Source: CAZQLE01 sp964593905 | Lineage (GTDB): Bacteria > Chloroflexota > Anaerolineae > Anaerolineales > Anaerolineaceae | Assembly: GCA_964593905.1 (NCBI GenBank) | Contig: CAZQLE010000019.1 | Span: 1-29,703 of the forward strand | Length of the DNA: 29,703 bases | Direction: 5' to 3' | In this document: positions 7,702-16,500 of the stretch, piece after piece | How the letters are laid out: each line of letters begins with the position of its first letter | Numbering within the stretch: position 1 is the stretch's first letter | Position numbers and translations under genes: made by a program | Notes under the pieces: generated by a model | The model's database searches: none | Seen by the model: the letters and a program-made list of their open reading frames with translations, nothing else | What the model was told of the DNA's origin: nothing

Positions 7702-9335
7702 TCGCTCTCCGTGAACACTGTGGTTAAAAATTTCTCGCGCTCTGTCTCAGTCATAAAGCGCGGCTGCAATGTTTCGGGCATGGTGATGGTGACCAGTTCA
7801 GCACCCAGATAGCGGTTATCATAAAAAACATGCAAATCAATAAAGGCAGGCCGGTTCAGCTTGAAGGTCTGGTCAAAAAGCAGGTTTCCCAGGCCATAAT
7901 GCACCAGGGTCTGATCATAAAACCGGAAACCCTGCGGGTTATGTGCCTGACTGCCGCTGACCAGCACCGCCCCCGCTTGCGCAGCGGTGCGAAAGTTGGC
8001 GCGTTGGCTTGAGGCCGGTGGAATCAGCTCGTATTCCAGATCTTGCAGGGTGACAAGCGGGAGATAACCTTCCTGCTTGAATTTGCGAATCTGGGCGGTC
8101 AGCTCCTCAAAATCGCATTTGAGCGCGCCGGGGCCATCTTTTTTCGCCCAGGCGGTTTCAGGCCCCACCGAGTTACATCCCAAAAACACCAGCCGGTTGC
8201 CGTGATCGGTCACCTGCCAGGGGATGGCGGCCTGAGCCTCATCGGCTCCGCCCCCATAATAGGGGATCTTCTCACGCTGATACAGCGCCAGTGTCTCCAA
8301 CAGCGCTGCGGGGCCCCAGTCCATCACATGGTTTCCGGTGAGTTCAATCACGTCCACCCCCACACTTTGCAGCAGCGCCACATATTCCGGCTCGCCGCAG
8401 AAGCGCGCCTCACGGCGCAGCGGCACGGCCGGGGGGCAGTCTGCATAAAATGGCACCTCATTGCTGATGTGGGTGATATCGGCCCGGCTTAATAAACCGG
8501 CTATTTTTTCAGCAGGAAAAGTTATGCCTTCCGTTTCCATCTGAAAGGCGGTGCCGCGCACCGGGGCGGTGGTGCCGGTCAGCGCGACCAGGCTCATTTT
8601 TTCTTCATCACGGTTGCCCGCCGGAAGAACAATATCGGTTAACCGGGTTTGCGGGTCAACCACCGTCAGGCAAATGGAGAAGGTCAGCGGGTAATCTGCG
8701 GCTAAATCGCGCCGCAGCGGCGAACGCCCGCCAATTTGAATCACCTTCCAGCGCGGCTCCAGCCGTTGAAAAGGGATCAGCGCAAACACATTGGCCTGTC
8801 CCCAGGCAAAATCCACCTGTTTCTCTTCCGACAGAATCCGAACCGGGGCCGCCTGGTCAGGCTCACCCCACACGGCGGCGATCATCTTTTCAGTGGTTTC
8901 ATCCAAAAGCAGCGTTTCCACCGGAAACCCGGAGCCGACCTTTCCGGTTTGCCAGAAGTCCTGCACGGCCTTCAACCCGACCGAATCGATCACCGTGGGA
9001 AAAGGCGCCGCCAGTGCCAACGTCCAGGGGCTGCAAGATAAATTGTCGGTTTCAGTTTGTACCCGCACCGTCAGGCGGGCGTCGGCTTCGCCTTCGTCGT
9101 GCGTCGGGGCCCATTCTGCCGGCAAGTTCCAACCGCGCAGAAAAGCATCCGGAACAGCCGGGTCGATCCAGAGATACTGTGGGGCAGCAATCCGAGTTGG
9201 TTCAATGCCGGTTGGTTGTTGGAGCGGCGCAGAATTCTGCGCATCCACTGCCAGCGCACTGGCCCCCAGGGGTACGCACCCGGTCAGAAGGCCCGGAAGA
9301 AGAATTACAGTTAAAAAACGGGACAGAGAAACCAT
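7692..9335 (-). CDS. CapA-like lipoprotein (poly-gamma-glutamate synthesis/metallophosphatase-like), copy 1
   Basis: A tandem paralogue of the next gene, exactly the same length (547 residues) and domain order. The N-terminus is a signal peptide with lipobox LLTGC. The same unassigned N-terminal domain is followed by the CapA region: ALTGTTAPVR, SNEVPF, ELTGNHVMDW, VTLQDLEYE, GSQAHNP, HYGLGNLLFDQ. Beyond the missing first-motif aspartate (TGTT instead of GD), this copy has Asn where its paralogue has the second His of QAHHP, and it lacks the His of YNEHY. It may therefore have lost metal binding. A TATAAT at 9372-9377 on this strand would start the mRNA about 30 nt upstream of the ATG. The ribosome-binding site is weak. 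Confidence 0.82.
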   Translation of the reverse strand: MVSLSRFLTVILLPGLLTGCVPLGASALAVDAQNSAPLQQPTGIEPTRIAAPQYLWIDPAVPDAFLRGWNLPAEWAPTHDEGEADARLTVRVQTETDNLSCSPWTLALAAPFPTVIDSVGLKAVQDFWQTGKVGSGFPVETLLLDETTEKMIAAVWGEPDQAAPVRILSEEKQVDFAWGQANVFALIPFQRLEPRWKVIQIGGRSPLRRDLAADYPLTFSICLTVVDPQTRLTDIVLPAGNRDEEKMSLVALTGTTAPVRGTAFQMETEGITFPAEKIAGLLSRADITHISNEVPFYADCPPAVPLRREARFCGEPEYVALLQSVGVDVIELTGNHVMDWGPAALLETLALYQREKIPYYGGGADEAQAAIPWQVTDHGNRLVFLGCNSVGPETAWAKKDGPGALKCDFEELTAQIRKFKQEGYLPLVTLQDLEYELIPPASSQRANFRTAAQAGAVLVSGSQAHNPQGFRFYDQTLVHYGLGNLLFDQTFKLNRPAFIDLHVFYDNRYLGAELVTITMPETLQPRFMTETEREKFLTTVFTESEWK

Positions 9336-9371
9336 GATACTCGTTTGGATAACAGGTTAAAATCTCAGCCC

Positions 9372-9377
9372 ATTATA
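9372..9377 (-). promoter_or_regulatory. -10 element (TATAAT) for the CapA-like operon
   Basis: A perfect TATAAT on the minus strand about 37 bp before the ATG at 9335, in the divergent intergenic region. No good -35 hexamer is visible. It would serve both CapA-like genes and probably the cyclase gene. Confidence 0.5.
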
Positions 9378-9496
9378 ACCCAGCCAACTTGTGAAAATGA
9401 TTTACTTTGCGGGGCATGGGGCCAAAACGCTCATAGCCCTACCCCCGGCCTGATCCGTTATGCCCGAGTTTGATAGTCCCTGATAGCAAAGACCCC

Positions 9497-9502
9497 TATA
9501 AT
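9497..9502 (+). promoter_or_regulatory. -10 element (TATAAT) for the thiolase gene
   Basis: A perfect TATAAT 36 bp before the ATG at 9538. A TTGATA lies 21 bp upstream (9470-9475), longer than the usual 16-18 bp spacer, so the -35 assignment is unsure. Confidence 0.45.
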
Positions 9503-9537
9503 ATGGATAACACATCACCACGAAAGGACATTACCGC

Positions 9538-10698
9538 ATGCGTGAAGTGGCCGTTTTAGGCATTGGACAGACCAGGGTTGAAGAATTATGGGATAAATCA
9601 CTCCGGGAATTGGCCGGAGATGCTGTTCTGGGTGCGCTGGCAGATGCTGGCCTGGCCGGGGTTGAGAGCCTTTATGTCGGCAATATGATGTCGGGGTCTT
9701 CAAACCAGCAGCAGCATCTGGGCAGCTACATTGCCGACTGGGTCGGGCTGCGCTACGCCGAAGGGCTGCGGGTTGAAGCCGCCTGTAGTTCGGGGGCGGT
9801 TGCTTTTCGTACTGCGCTGATGGCAGTCGCCTCGGGCGATGTGGATACCGCAGTGGCGGTGGGCGTTGAGAAAATGACCGATTCACCCTCTCCTGAGGTG
9901 ACGGCCGAACTGGCTACCGCTGCCGATTCGGAATATGAACGCGATATGGGCGTCTCGTTTGTGGCGCTTAATGCGCTGGTCATGCGCCGTTATATGCACG
10001 AAACCGGCTGGAAAAAGGATGATTTTGCACCTTTTTCGATCAACGCACATGCCAATGGCGCCCATAACCCGAATGCGCGCTTTCAGGGGCCAATTTCTCA
10101 AAAGACCTACCAGCGCGCACCCATGATCGCTGACCCGATCAACATGATGGATGCCGCCCCCATGGGCGACGGCGCTGCCGCGGTGGTACTGGTGCCGGCC
10201 GAAATGGTGCGCCGCTCCACCCGCCGCCCGATCATCAAGGTGCTTGCTTCGGCTGCTGCCACCGATACCATCTCCGTCGCCGCCCGCAAAGACCCGCTGC
10301 TCTTATTCGCCGCGCAAAAATCCGCGCTCGAGGCCTATCACCAGGCCGGGATCGGCCCTGAGCAGATCAACTTTTTTGAGCTGCATGATGCCTTCACCAT
10401 CATGGCCACCCTGTCGCTCGAAGCCTGCGGTTTTGCAGCGCGCGGTCAGGGTCCCCGTCTGGCGCTGGATGGCGAAATCACCCCCACCGGACGCATTCCC
10501 ATTGCCACCCGCGGCGGGTTAAAGGCGCGCGGGCACCCGGTTGGGGCAACCGGCATGTATCAACTGGTCGAAACTGTGCAACAATTGCGCGGTGAAGCCG
10601 GTGAAACCCAGGTGAATGGCGCCCGCATCGGCATGGCGCAAAACATCGGCGGGAGTGGTTCCAACATCATCACCCATATCCTGGGTTCAGTGTCCTGA
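9538..10698 (+). CDS. Thiolase family protein (archaeal-type acetyl-CoA acetyltransferase / SCP-x-like)
   Basis: A 386-residue thiolase-fold enzyme. The nucleophilic cysteine is C83 in EAACSSGAVAF. ELHDAF and the active-site His in KARGHPVGATG are present. The last motif reads QNIGGSGSN, lacking the second cysteine of classical CxGxG thiolases, which is typical of SCP2/archaeal-type thiolases. Such proteins condense or cleave acyl-CoA; in archaea and some Chloroflexota they often sit beside HMG-CoA synthase and a DUF35 OB-fold partner. Neither partner is here, so the specific reaction is unknown. AAGGA lies 9 nt before the ATG, and a strong hairpin follows, so this appears to be a single-gene transcript. 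Confidence 0.9.
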   Translation: MREVAVLGIGQTRVEELWDKSLRELAGDAVLGALADAGLAGVESLYVGNMMSGSSNQQQHLGSYIADWVGLRYAEGLRVEAACSSGAVAFRTALMAVASGDVDTAVAVGVEKMTDSPSPEVTAELATAADSEYERDMGVSFVALNALVMRRYMHETGWKKDDFAPFSINAHANGAHNPNARFQGPISQKTYQRAPMIADPINMMDAAPMGDGAAAVVLVPAEMVRRSTRRPIIKVLASAAATDTISVAARKDPLLLFAAQKSALEAYHQAGIGPEQINFFELHDAFTIMATLSLEACGFAARGQGPRLALDGEITPTGRIPIATRGGLKARGHPVGATGMYQLVETVQQLRGEAGETQVNGARIGMAQNIGGSGSNIITHILGSVS

Positions 10699-10719
10699 GC
10701 CCATAAAACCTGCGTCCTT

Positions 10720-10753
10720 CTCACCCGCTCTTTATGCGCGGGTGAGTTTTTTA
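10720..10753 (+). terminator. Intrinsic terminator after thiolase
   Basis: A 9-bp GC-rich perfect stem (CTCACCCGC / GCGGGTGAG) with a 9-nt loop, followed directly by six T residues and TTATT-like sequence. A canonical Rho-independent terminator. Confidence 0.92.
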
Positions 10754-10804
10754 TTAACCTGCCAGAGAATAGAAAATATGTTTGCGTATTAATGTTCTAT
10801 GGAT

Positions 10805-10810
10805 TAAAAT
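10805..10810 (+). promoter_or_regulatory. Candidate -10 element (TAAAAT) near the AlkZ-related gene start
   Basis: TAAAAT ends 7 nt before the ATG at 10818. That spacing equals the one seen before the SDR gene and would give a leaderless or nearly leaderless mRNA. The intervening AAGGCTT could also act as a weak ribosome-binding site on a transcript started further upstream. Confidence 0.35.
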
Positions 10811-10817
10811 AAGGCTT

Positions 10818-11678
10818 ATGAATACGCTCGCACAAGAGACCCTTTTTGCTTATCGGGCGCAGACCTACCGCAGCCAGCCGGGCCGCCGTCTGCAAACCCT
10901 GACCGGGGCCGTGGAACACGTTAACCAACTGGGTTATCTTTTCTTCTGGCCCATTCAGGGCATTGAATTTCCCAGCCTGTGGGTTGCGGCGGCGGGCAAC
11001 CGTCCGGTGCCCAACGAGCATGACGACCCCGGGCACATTACCTGGGGCTGGAAGGACGAAGCCCTGGGGATGCGCGTCTGGTATTATGCCCGCCTGCTGC
11101 GCCGCAAAAACATGATGGTTTCGCTCCAGGCTGCGCCTTATTTTTATGCACTCTCACCCAATTATGGCGATTATGAAAATGATTATCTCGAAGACTACCA
11201 GCGCGGGGTTATGATCGCCGAAGCTCGCCAGGTCTACGAAGCCCTGCTCGAGAAGGGTCCGCTCGACTCTATTGCCCTGCGCGAAGCGGCGCACCTGGCC
11301 AACGGCGCCAGCGCCGGCCGGTTTGCCCACGCACTGGACGATTTGCAGATCGCCATGCGCGTGATGCCAGTTGGCATCGCACCTGCCGGGCATTTCAAAT
11401 ACGCCTTTATTTACGATATCGTAGCCCGCCATGCCCCCGAAATTCCGGCCCAGGCGCAGGCCATTAGCGAAAAAGCAGCCCGCAAATATCTGCTGGAACG
11501 CTATTTTTCTGCCCTGGGTGCAGCCAGCTGCAAATCGGCTGCCCAATTTTTCCGCTGGAAAAACCCCGAACTGGAGCCCGCGCTTCACAGTCTGATCCAG
11601 GAGGGTTTTATTGTGAATGACTGTATGTTGGAAAACAGCGAAGAGAAGTTATTGGCCCTGACCTCACTTTTGTCTTAA
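10818..11678 (+). CDS. AlkZ-related protein (winged-helix, YcaQ/AlkZ glycosylase-like)
   Basis: A 286-residue soluble protein. The N-terminal part (HVNQLGYLFFWPIQGIEFPSLW, then HDDPGHITWGWKDE) and central segment (YYARLLRRKNMMVSL, PYFYALSPNYG) match what I know of the AlkZ-related family, relatives of AlkZ/YcaQ DNA glycosylases that unhook crosslinks. A helix-turn-helix-like segment (GPLDSIALREAAHLANGASAGRFAHALDDLQ) follows and then a C-terminal winged-helix-like region. I do not see the QxQ or QxD catalytic motif of bona fide AlkZ glycosylases, so DNA repair activity is unproven. The ATG at 10818 is preferred over the upstream TTG at 10782, which lacks a ribosome-binding site and adds residues unlike the family. 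Confidence 0.75.
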   Translation: MNTLAQETLFAYRAQTYRSQPGRRLQTLTGAVEHVNQLGYLFFWPIQGIEFPSLWVAAAGNRPVPNEHDDPGHITWGWKDEALGMRVWYYARLLRRKNMMVSLQAAPYFYALSPNYGDYENDYLEDYQRGVMIAEARQVYEALLEKGPLDSIALREAAHLANGASAGRFAHALDDLQIAMRVMPVGIAPAGHFKYAFIYDIVARHAPEIPAQAQAISEKAARKYLLERYFSALGAASCKSAAQFFRWKNPELEPALHSLIQEGFIVNDCMLENSEEKLLALTSLLS

Positions 11679-11734
11679 ACGATCACGTAACAAAGAATTG
11701 ATCGCTGATTGGGCACAGGTCTGGTGGGTCCAAA

Positions 11735-12991
11735 TTAACTATCGATATGCATATTAAACAACACGGCCCGCTTTTCAGCGGGCCGTGTGCGTTCAAAGAG
11801 GAGTTTAGTCGCAGTGCCCCGGACCAATGAGGCCATTGTTATAAGAATCCAGGGTAGACATCCAGGCGTTGACCTGGTTTTCATCGTGCGCGAAAGCGAA
11901 TCCCAATGGGTATGATCATATGTCGCCAGGAAAGCATCTGCCTGAGCGATGGTGGTGGCAACCGCGCTGCTGCTGGCCCCGTTGGCAATGCTCAACTTTG
12001 CGCCCAGCAGTTGCGCATATAACTTGGTGATGCCGTTGCTGGGGCTGCCCAGGTTCATCGAGAGAACATTGACTGCGGTGGCTGCATCACCAACCGTTAC
12101 AGTCTTTGAACCGCCAAAAGTGCCCAGATATTGCGGCAGCAGAGGCGTCACGCGATCGGGCTGGGGGCCAAAACCGGCGTGAGTCTTCCAGTAACCAATG
12201 GTCAGCGAACATCCGTCGCTTACTGGGATGCAATTCACCACCACCGTAGCGCTGTCGCTGGCGCCAGTTTCACGGATTGTGGCCGTATTCACATTGGTGC
12301 CTTTATCGACACAGGTGAATACGCGGGGATAAGACACCGAACCGCTGTCGGAGAATTCCCACGAACTGCCGTTGGTATCATCCACATGAATGGTGCCGTT
12401 GATTAACGTCGGGTTTGCGGGGATAAAGAATTCTGCGCGAGCAACCGTTTCTTTAGCAGCGCCCACAAAACCGGTCAGATTGTTAATATAAACACTGGCG
12501 ATATTTTTGTAGATGGCGCCACTCACCGGCGTGAAATCCATATTATATGGATAACAGGCGCTCTCTCCCGGGCCAAGCTCGCCCGGGGTAATGGTCTGCT
12601 GCGCCAGCACTGTTGCAGCGCCATTTGGGTCCAGTTTATATTCCAGTGCATCCACAATGGTCAATCCCTGCGTGGCTGCTGCACCCGTATTGGTCACACA
12701 AATTTGACCGGTGACATAGAACCGGTCGACACCGGCATCGCGGACAACACGGACCATATATTCTGCCGAAGCGCTGCCCCCCTCCAAAATATCCAATACC
12801 TCAGGGGTAACACTCTTATCAATCGTCCAGCGGTGCGTTCGTTCCCAGAACCCGGTCGCAGTTTTGGTGACATGCAATGAAGTGCTGCCATCCGCAGGCG
12901 GGGTTGTGCCATTGGCCAACGCCAATTGCGGGGTGACAACCAAAATTCCGACCGTCAATAACCCAACAAGCAAAAATCGAATGAGCTTCAT
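11735..12991 (-). CDS. Exported GYWKTH-motif surface protein, 3' end frameshifted
   Basis: Open frame of 418 codons for an exported protein. The signal peptide is MKLIRFLLVGLLTVGILVV, cleaved near ALA-NG. Residues of about 40-250 look like secreted beta-sandwich domains with Thr/Gly/Asn-rich, DUF11-like text. The segment CSLTIGYWKTHAGFGPQPD, seen in many bacterial surface and extracellular proteins, follows at about residue 265. The C-terminus appears frameshifted: after HTHWDSLS the frame becomes Arg/Thr-rich and runs through a terminator hairpin. A one-base shift near 11886-11896 restores an ending in LDSYNNGLIGPGHCD and a TAA at 11805-11807. The native protein is probably about 395 residues. 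This may be a real mutation or a sequencing error. Molecular function is not known. A purine-rich GAGAGGGA lies about 10 nt before the ATG. Confidence 0.75.
   Translation of the reverse strand: MKLIRFLLVGLLTVGILVVTPQLALANGTTPPADGSTSLHVTKTATGFWERTHRWTIDKSVTPEVLDILEGGSASAEYMVRVVRDAGVDRFYVTGQICVTNTGAAATQGLTIVDALEYKLDPNGAATVLAQQTITPGELGPGESACYPYNMDFTPVSGAIYKNIASVYINNLTGFVGAAKETVARAEFFIPANPTLINGTIHVDDTNGSSWEFSDSGSVSYPRVFTCVDKGTNVNTATIRETGASDSATVVVNCIPVSDGCSLTIGYWKTHAGFGPQPDRVTPLLPQYLGTFGGSKTVTVGDAATAVNVLSMNLGSPSNGITKLYAQLLGAKLSIANGASSSAVATTIAQADAFLATYDHTHWDSLSRTMKTRSTPGCLPWILITMASLVRGTATKLLFERTRPAEKRAVLFNMHIDS
11761..11789 (-). terminator. Terminator hairpin of the GYWKTH protein gene
   Basis: An 11-bp perfect inverted repeat (ACACGGCCCGC / GCGGGCCGTGT) with a 7-nt loop, followed on the minus strand by TTGTTTAAT. 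It sits 16 bp after the stop codon of the restored frame but inside the shifted open frame, which supports the frameshift reading. Confidence 0.75.
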
Positions 12992-13186
12992 ACGGTTTTT
13001 TCCCTCTCTTTCTTGTTAACCGGTTGTTTCAGTTGTCGAAGGTGCGTTATCCATGTCTGAAACATTGATGGGCCGGGGAAAACTTCGAGCAACAGGGCCG
13101 GTGGTGCAATGCAGGCTTTGGTAGGATGGTACACACAAAACGCCTGAAATAGTCCCCATGAGCAGCATCACTGCCTGATACGATTA

Positions 13187-13214
13187 ATTATAGAATAGCT
13201 ATCTTTTTTGTCAA
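13187..13214 (-). promoter_or_regulatory. Consensus sigma-70-type promoter for the GYWKTH protein gene
   Basis: On the minus strand TTGACA (13209-13214) and TATAAT (13187-13192) are both perfect and are separated by 16 bp that are AT-rich. The transcript would begin near 13180 and carry a leader of about 190 nt. It is the strongest promoter sequence in the window. Confidence 0.85.
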
Positions 13215-13419
13215 TTAATTAGCGGCCTGCTGGATGACACTACCCTTACAATCAGTATGGGGGCACATGCCGGCCTGGCTGAAATTGAGAAAAGCGAAAA
13301 AAGACGCCGCTCCCCCGTCACCCGGCAGGCGCTCGCTCCAACGGTCGCCAGGATCCGACCTTTCCACGCTGCAGGTGCCAGTGCTAGCCAAACCATAGAA
13401 GGTTGGATGCCCGGTTTAC

Positions 13420-13448
13420 CCGTCGGACGGCTTCACCTTTGATATAAT
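13420..13448 (+). promoter_or_regulatory. Candidate promoter with palindrome for the GH13 gene
   Basis: TATAAT at 13443-13448 would start a leader of about 86 nt before the ATG at 13541. The expected -35 position has no consensus hexamer but is covered by the palindrome CCGTCGGACGG (13420-13430), a possible regulator site. Confidence 0.4.
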
Positions 13449-13540
13449 CTATCTAGGTTAAAAGCTTAATATCCACATGTCGGGGACGCCGCTTTCAACA
13501 ACCCGGCATATCGTGCGAATACGGCAAAGAGAGGGTGCAG

Positions 13541-16500
13541 ATGGAATTTCACATTTCAAGGCAGGCCCGAGACCGGTATCAATTAGACGACAGTCTATTC
13601 TCTTTCAATGGCAGCATCATTTTCGCCAATTTTCACGCTGTACGCTTGTTCGTCCAAAAAATCAACCAAAAACGTGATCTGGTCAACTACCCCGAACGTG
13701 CCGTACAGGCAGGGCAGATCAACGCATTGGGCTTAATCGACGAGATCTTCCATTTTGTTCTTCATCTCTACCTGCAAGAAAAACGCCCCGACCTGTTAAG
13801 CGATGCGGCGGCCTGGTTGGATGAAAAAATCGGCCCCGAGATCGTTGACAAAGCCCTGCTTGAGTTTACCAACCAGTTCCCGCCGGTAGATGTCTACCGC
13901 CGCGCTCTAACGGCCGAACAGTTCCTGGCCGATGAAAACGAGGGGACGGCCAATCGTGAGGCCGCCCTCGAAGAGATGATCATCCTCTGGATAACCAACC
14001 GCAACCCGGCCGCCGAACCTTATCGCGAATTATTCAATGATGAAACCCTGACGCGCGAAACCGGCTATCACAAAATTCTTCAGGAGCTGTATTCCTTCTT
14101 CCAGCTTCAACCCCGCTTTGGCCCCGACCAGCAAAACCTGATCGATATGCTCCGGGCGCCGGCCGTTGCCGTGCCCAATTCACTCAATGGGCAGCTTGAA
14201 TTTATACGCGAACGGTGGGCCGAACTCTTGGGAAGCTATCTGTATCGCCTGTTGAGCAGTCTTGACTTGATTAAGGAAGAAACAAAAATGGGGTTTACCG
14301 GGCCAGGCCCGGTGCCCATCCCCGTTTATGACCGCGCCCAACAGTCTTCTCTGGGTGAAGTTGAAGCGTTTAGCCCCGACCGCGATTGGATGCCCAATGT
14401 GGTCATCATGGCAAAAAACACTTATGTCTGGTTAGACCAGCTCAGCCGCACCTACCAACAGGAGATTCGCCGTCTGGATCAAATTCCCGATGAAGAGCTG
14501 GACCGGCTGGCGCGCAGCGGTTTCACCGGTCTGTGGTTGATTGGTCTCTGGGAGCGTTCTGCGGCATCTGCCAGGATTAAGCAGTTGTGCGGCAACCCTG
14601 ATGCCATCGCTTCGGCATATTCATTAAGCGATTACAGCATCGCAGCCGATCTGGGCGGTGACGCTGCTTATCAAAACCTGCGCGACCGCGCCTGGCGCCG
14701 GGGAATACGTCTGGCCAGCGACATGGTCCCCAATCACATGGGTGTTGATTCTTCGTGGGTGATTAATCACCCCGATTGGTTTGTTTCACTGCCCTATTCG
14801 CCGTATCCGTCTTATTCGTTTAATGGGCCCAACCTGTCTTCGGTTGAGCATCTGGGACTCTATCTGGAAGATCATTATTTTGATCGCAGCGATGCCGCAG
14901 TGGTATTCAAGCGGGTCGATTTTCAAAGCGGTGACACGCGCTTTATTTATCATGGCAACGACGGCACGAGTATGCCCTGGAATGACACAGCCCAGTTGGA
15001 TTATCTCAATCCGAAAGTCCGCGAGGCTGTCATTCAGACCATTCTTTCGGTCGCGCGCCGTTTCCCCATCATCCGTTTCGATGCTGCCATGACCCTGGCA
15101 AAAATGCATTACCAACGCCTGTGGTACCCCGAACCCGGCAGCGGCGGCGCCATTCCCTCCCGTTCCGACTATGCGCTGCCGCGCAACCGGTTTGATGAAG
15201 CCATGCCGGTTGAGTTCTGGCGAGAAGTGGTTGATCGCTGCGCTGTCGAGGCCCCCGATACACTGCTGCTGGCCGAGGCCTTCTGGATGATGGAAGGCTA
15301 CTTTGTGCGCACGCTGGGGATGCATCGCGTATACAACAGCGCCTTCATGAACATGCTGCGCAACGAAGAAAATGACCGCTACCGGCAGTTGATCAAAAAT
15401 ACCCTCGAATTTGACCCTGAAATTCTCAAACGATATGTCAATTTCATGAACAACCCTGATGAACGCACCGCCGTTGATCAGTTTGGCAAAGGGGACAAAT
15501 ATTTTGGTATTTGCATATTAATGTCAACCATGCCCGGCCTGCCCATGTTCGGTCATGGACAGATTGAAGGCTTTGCTGAAAAATATGGCATGGAATTCCG
15601 GCGCGCCATGTGGGATGAACAGGCCGACCCCTATCTGGTGTCGCGGCACGAGCGCGAAATCTCACCCCTCTTGCACAAACGCTCCCTGTTTGCCGGGGTC
15701 GAAAACTTTTTACTCTATGATTTCTTCACTTCGCAGGGCCAGGTGGATGAGAACGTTTTCGCCTACTCGAACCGGCGCGGTGATGATTTTGCCCTGGTGG
15801 TTTATCACAACAAATTTGCCCAGACAGCAGGTTGGATAAAAAGCTCCTGCACCTATCTAAAAAAATCCGAAGGCGAGAAACGAATGACCCGGCAGACCCT
15901 GGGCGAGGCGCTTCAACTGCACCCTTCCAGTGAGACTTACCTGGTATTTCGCGATCTGATCAGCGGATTGGAGTTTATTCACCCAACCCGGCAGGTGGCC
16001 GAACAGGGATTGCATTTCGATCTGGGGGCCTACAAATATCAAATCTTTGTCGATTTCCGCGAAGTGCAGGAAGACGCCTACCAGTCTTATCAGCATCTTT
16101 GCCAACTGCTAAATGGACGCGGCGTGCCCAGTGTGGAAGGTGCGCTGCGCGAGGTCCTGCTTCAACCGGTGCAAAATCCCTTCCGCCAAATTGCAAACGC
16201 AGGCTATTTTAACTACCTGCTGGCTGCGCGGCTTTCACCCGAACAGGACCAGATCATCCCCGGTCTGCTGCCCGAAGCACAGGAGAAAACGGCCGGTCTG
16301 ATCAATGGCATTGAATTCTTTGCCGGCTACCGCGCCAACCGCGATGCTGTGCTGGTCGAAACGCGCGCCGGTCTTGAAGCGCTGCTTTCGATTCCGATTT
16401 TTGAACAGCGCTATCCCCTGCCCGGCTCGCGAACCTACCCCACCGCACTCGCACAGATCTGCGAAAGTCTTGAAAAGCACCCGGATCGTTGGCCGATCCT

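Larger units (their letters stand above)
12992..13540. other. Noncoding divergent region between the GYWKTH protein gene and the GH13 gene
   Basis: About 550 bp without a convincing gene. The left part (12992-13180) is the probable 190-nt untranslated leader of the minus-strand gene. It contains an 8-bp inverted repeat, TGTTTCAG (13025-13032) with CTGAAACA (13057-13064), and two direct copies of GGGCCGG. The minus-strand promoter is at 13187-13214. The right part contains a small hairpin (13388-13406), an 11-bp palindrome CCGTCGGACGG (13420-13430) and a TATAAT (13443-13448) facing the GH13 gene. I recognise no riboswitch or small RNA family. Confidence 0.6.

Noticed and set aside
8791..9360. 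A 189-codon open frame antisense to the first CapA-like gene
   Set aside because: Ser/Arg/Pro-rich shadow of a clear lipoprotein gene, and it runs across that gene's start.
12992..13180. Possible cyclic-di-GMP riboswitch in the leader of the GYWKTH gene
   Set aside because: A CCAAAGCCTGC...GGCC stretch is reminiscent, but the conserved GEMM-I core and its pairing are not present.
13257..13442. A 61-codon open frame between the GYWKTH and GH13 genes, and another on the opposite strand at 13211-13396
   Set aside because: No ribosome-binding site, low-complexity Arg/Ala text, and they cover each other and the promoter elements.
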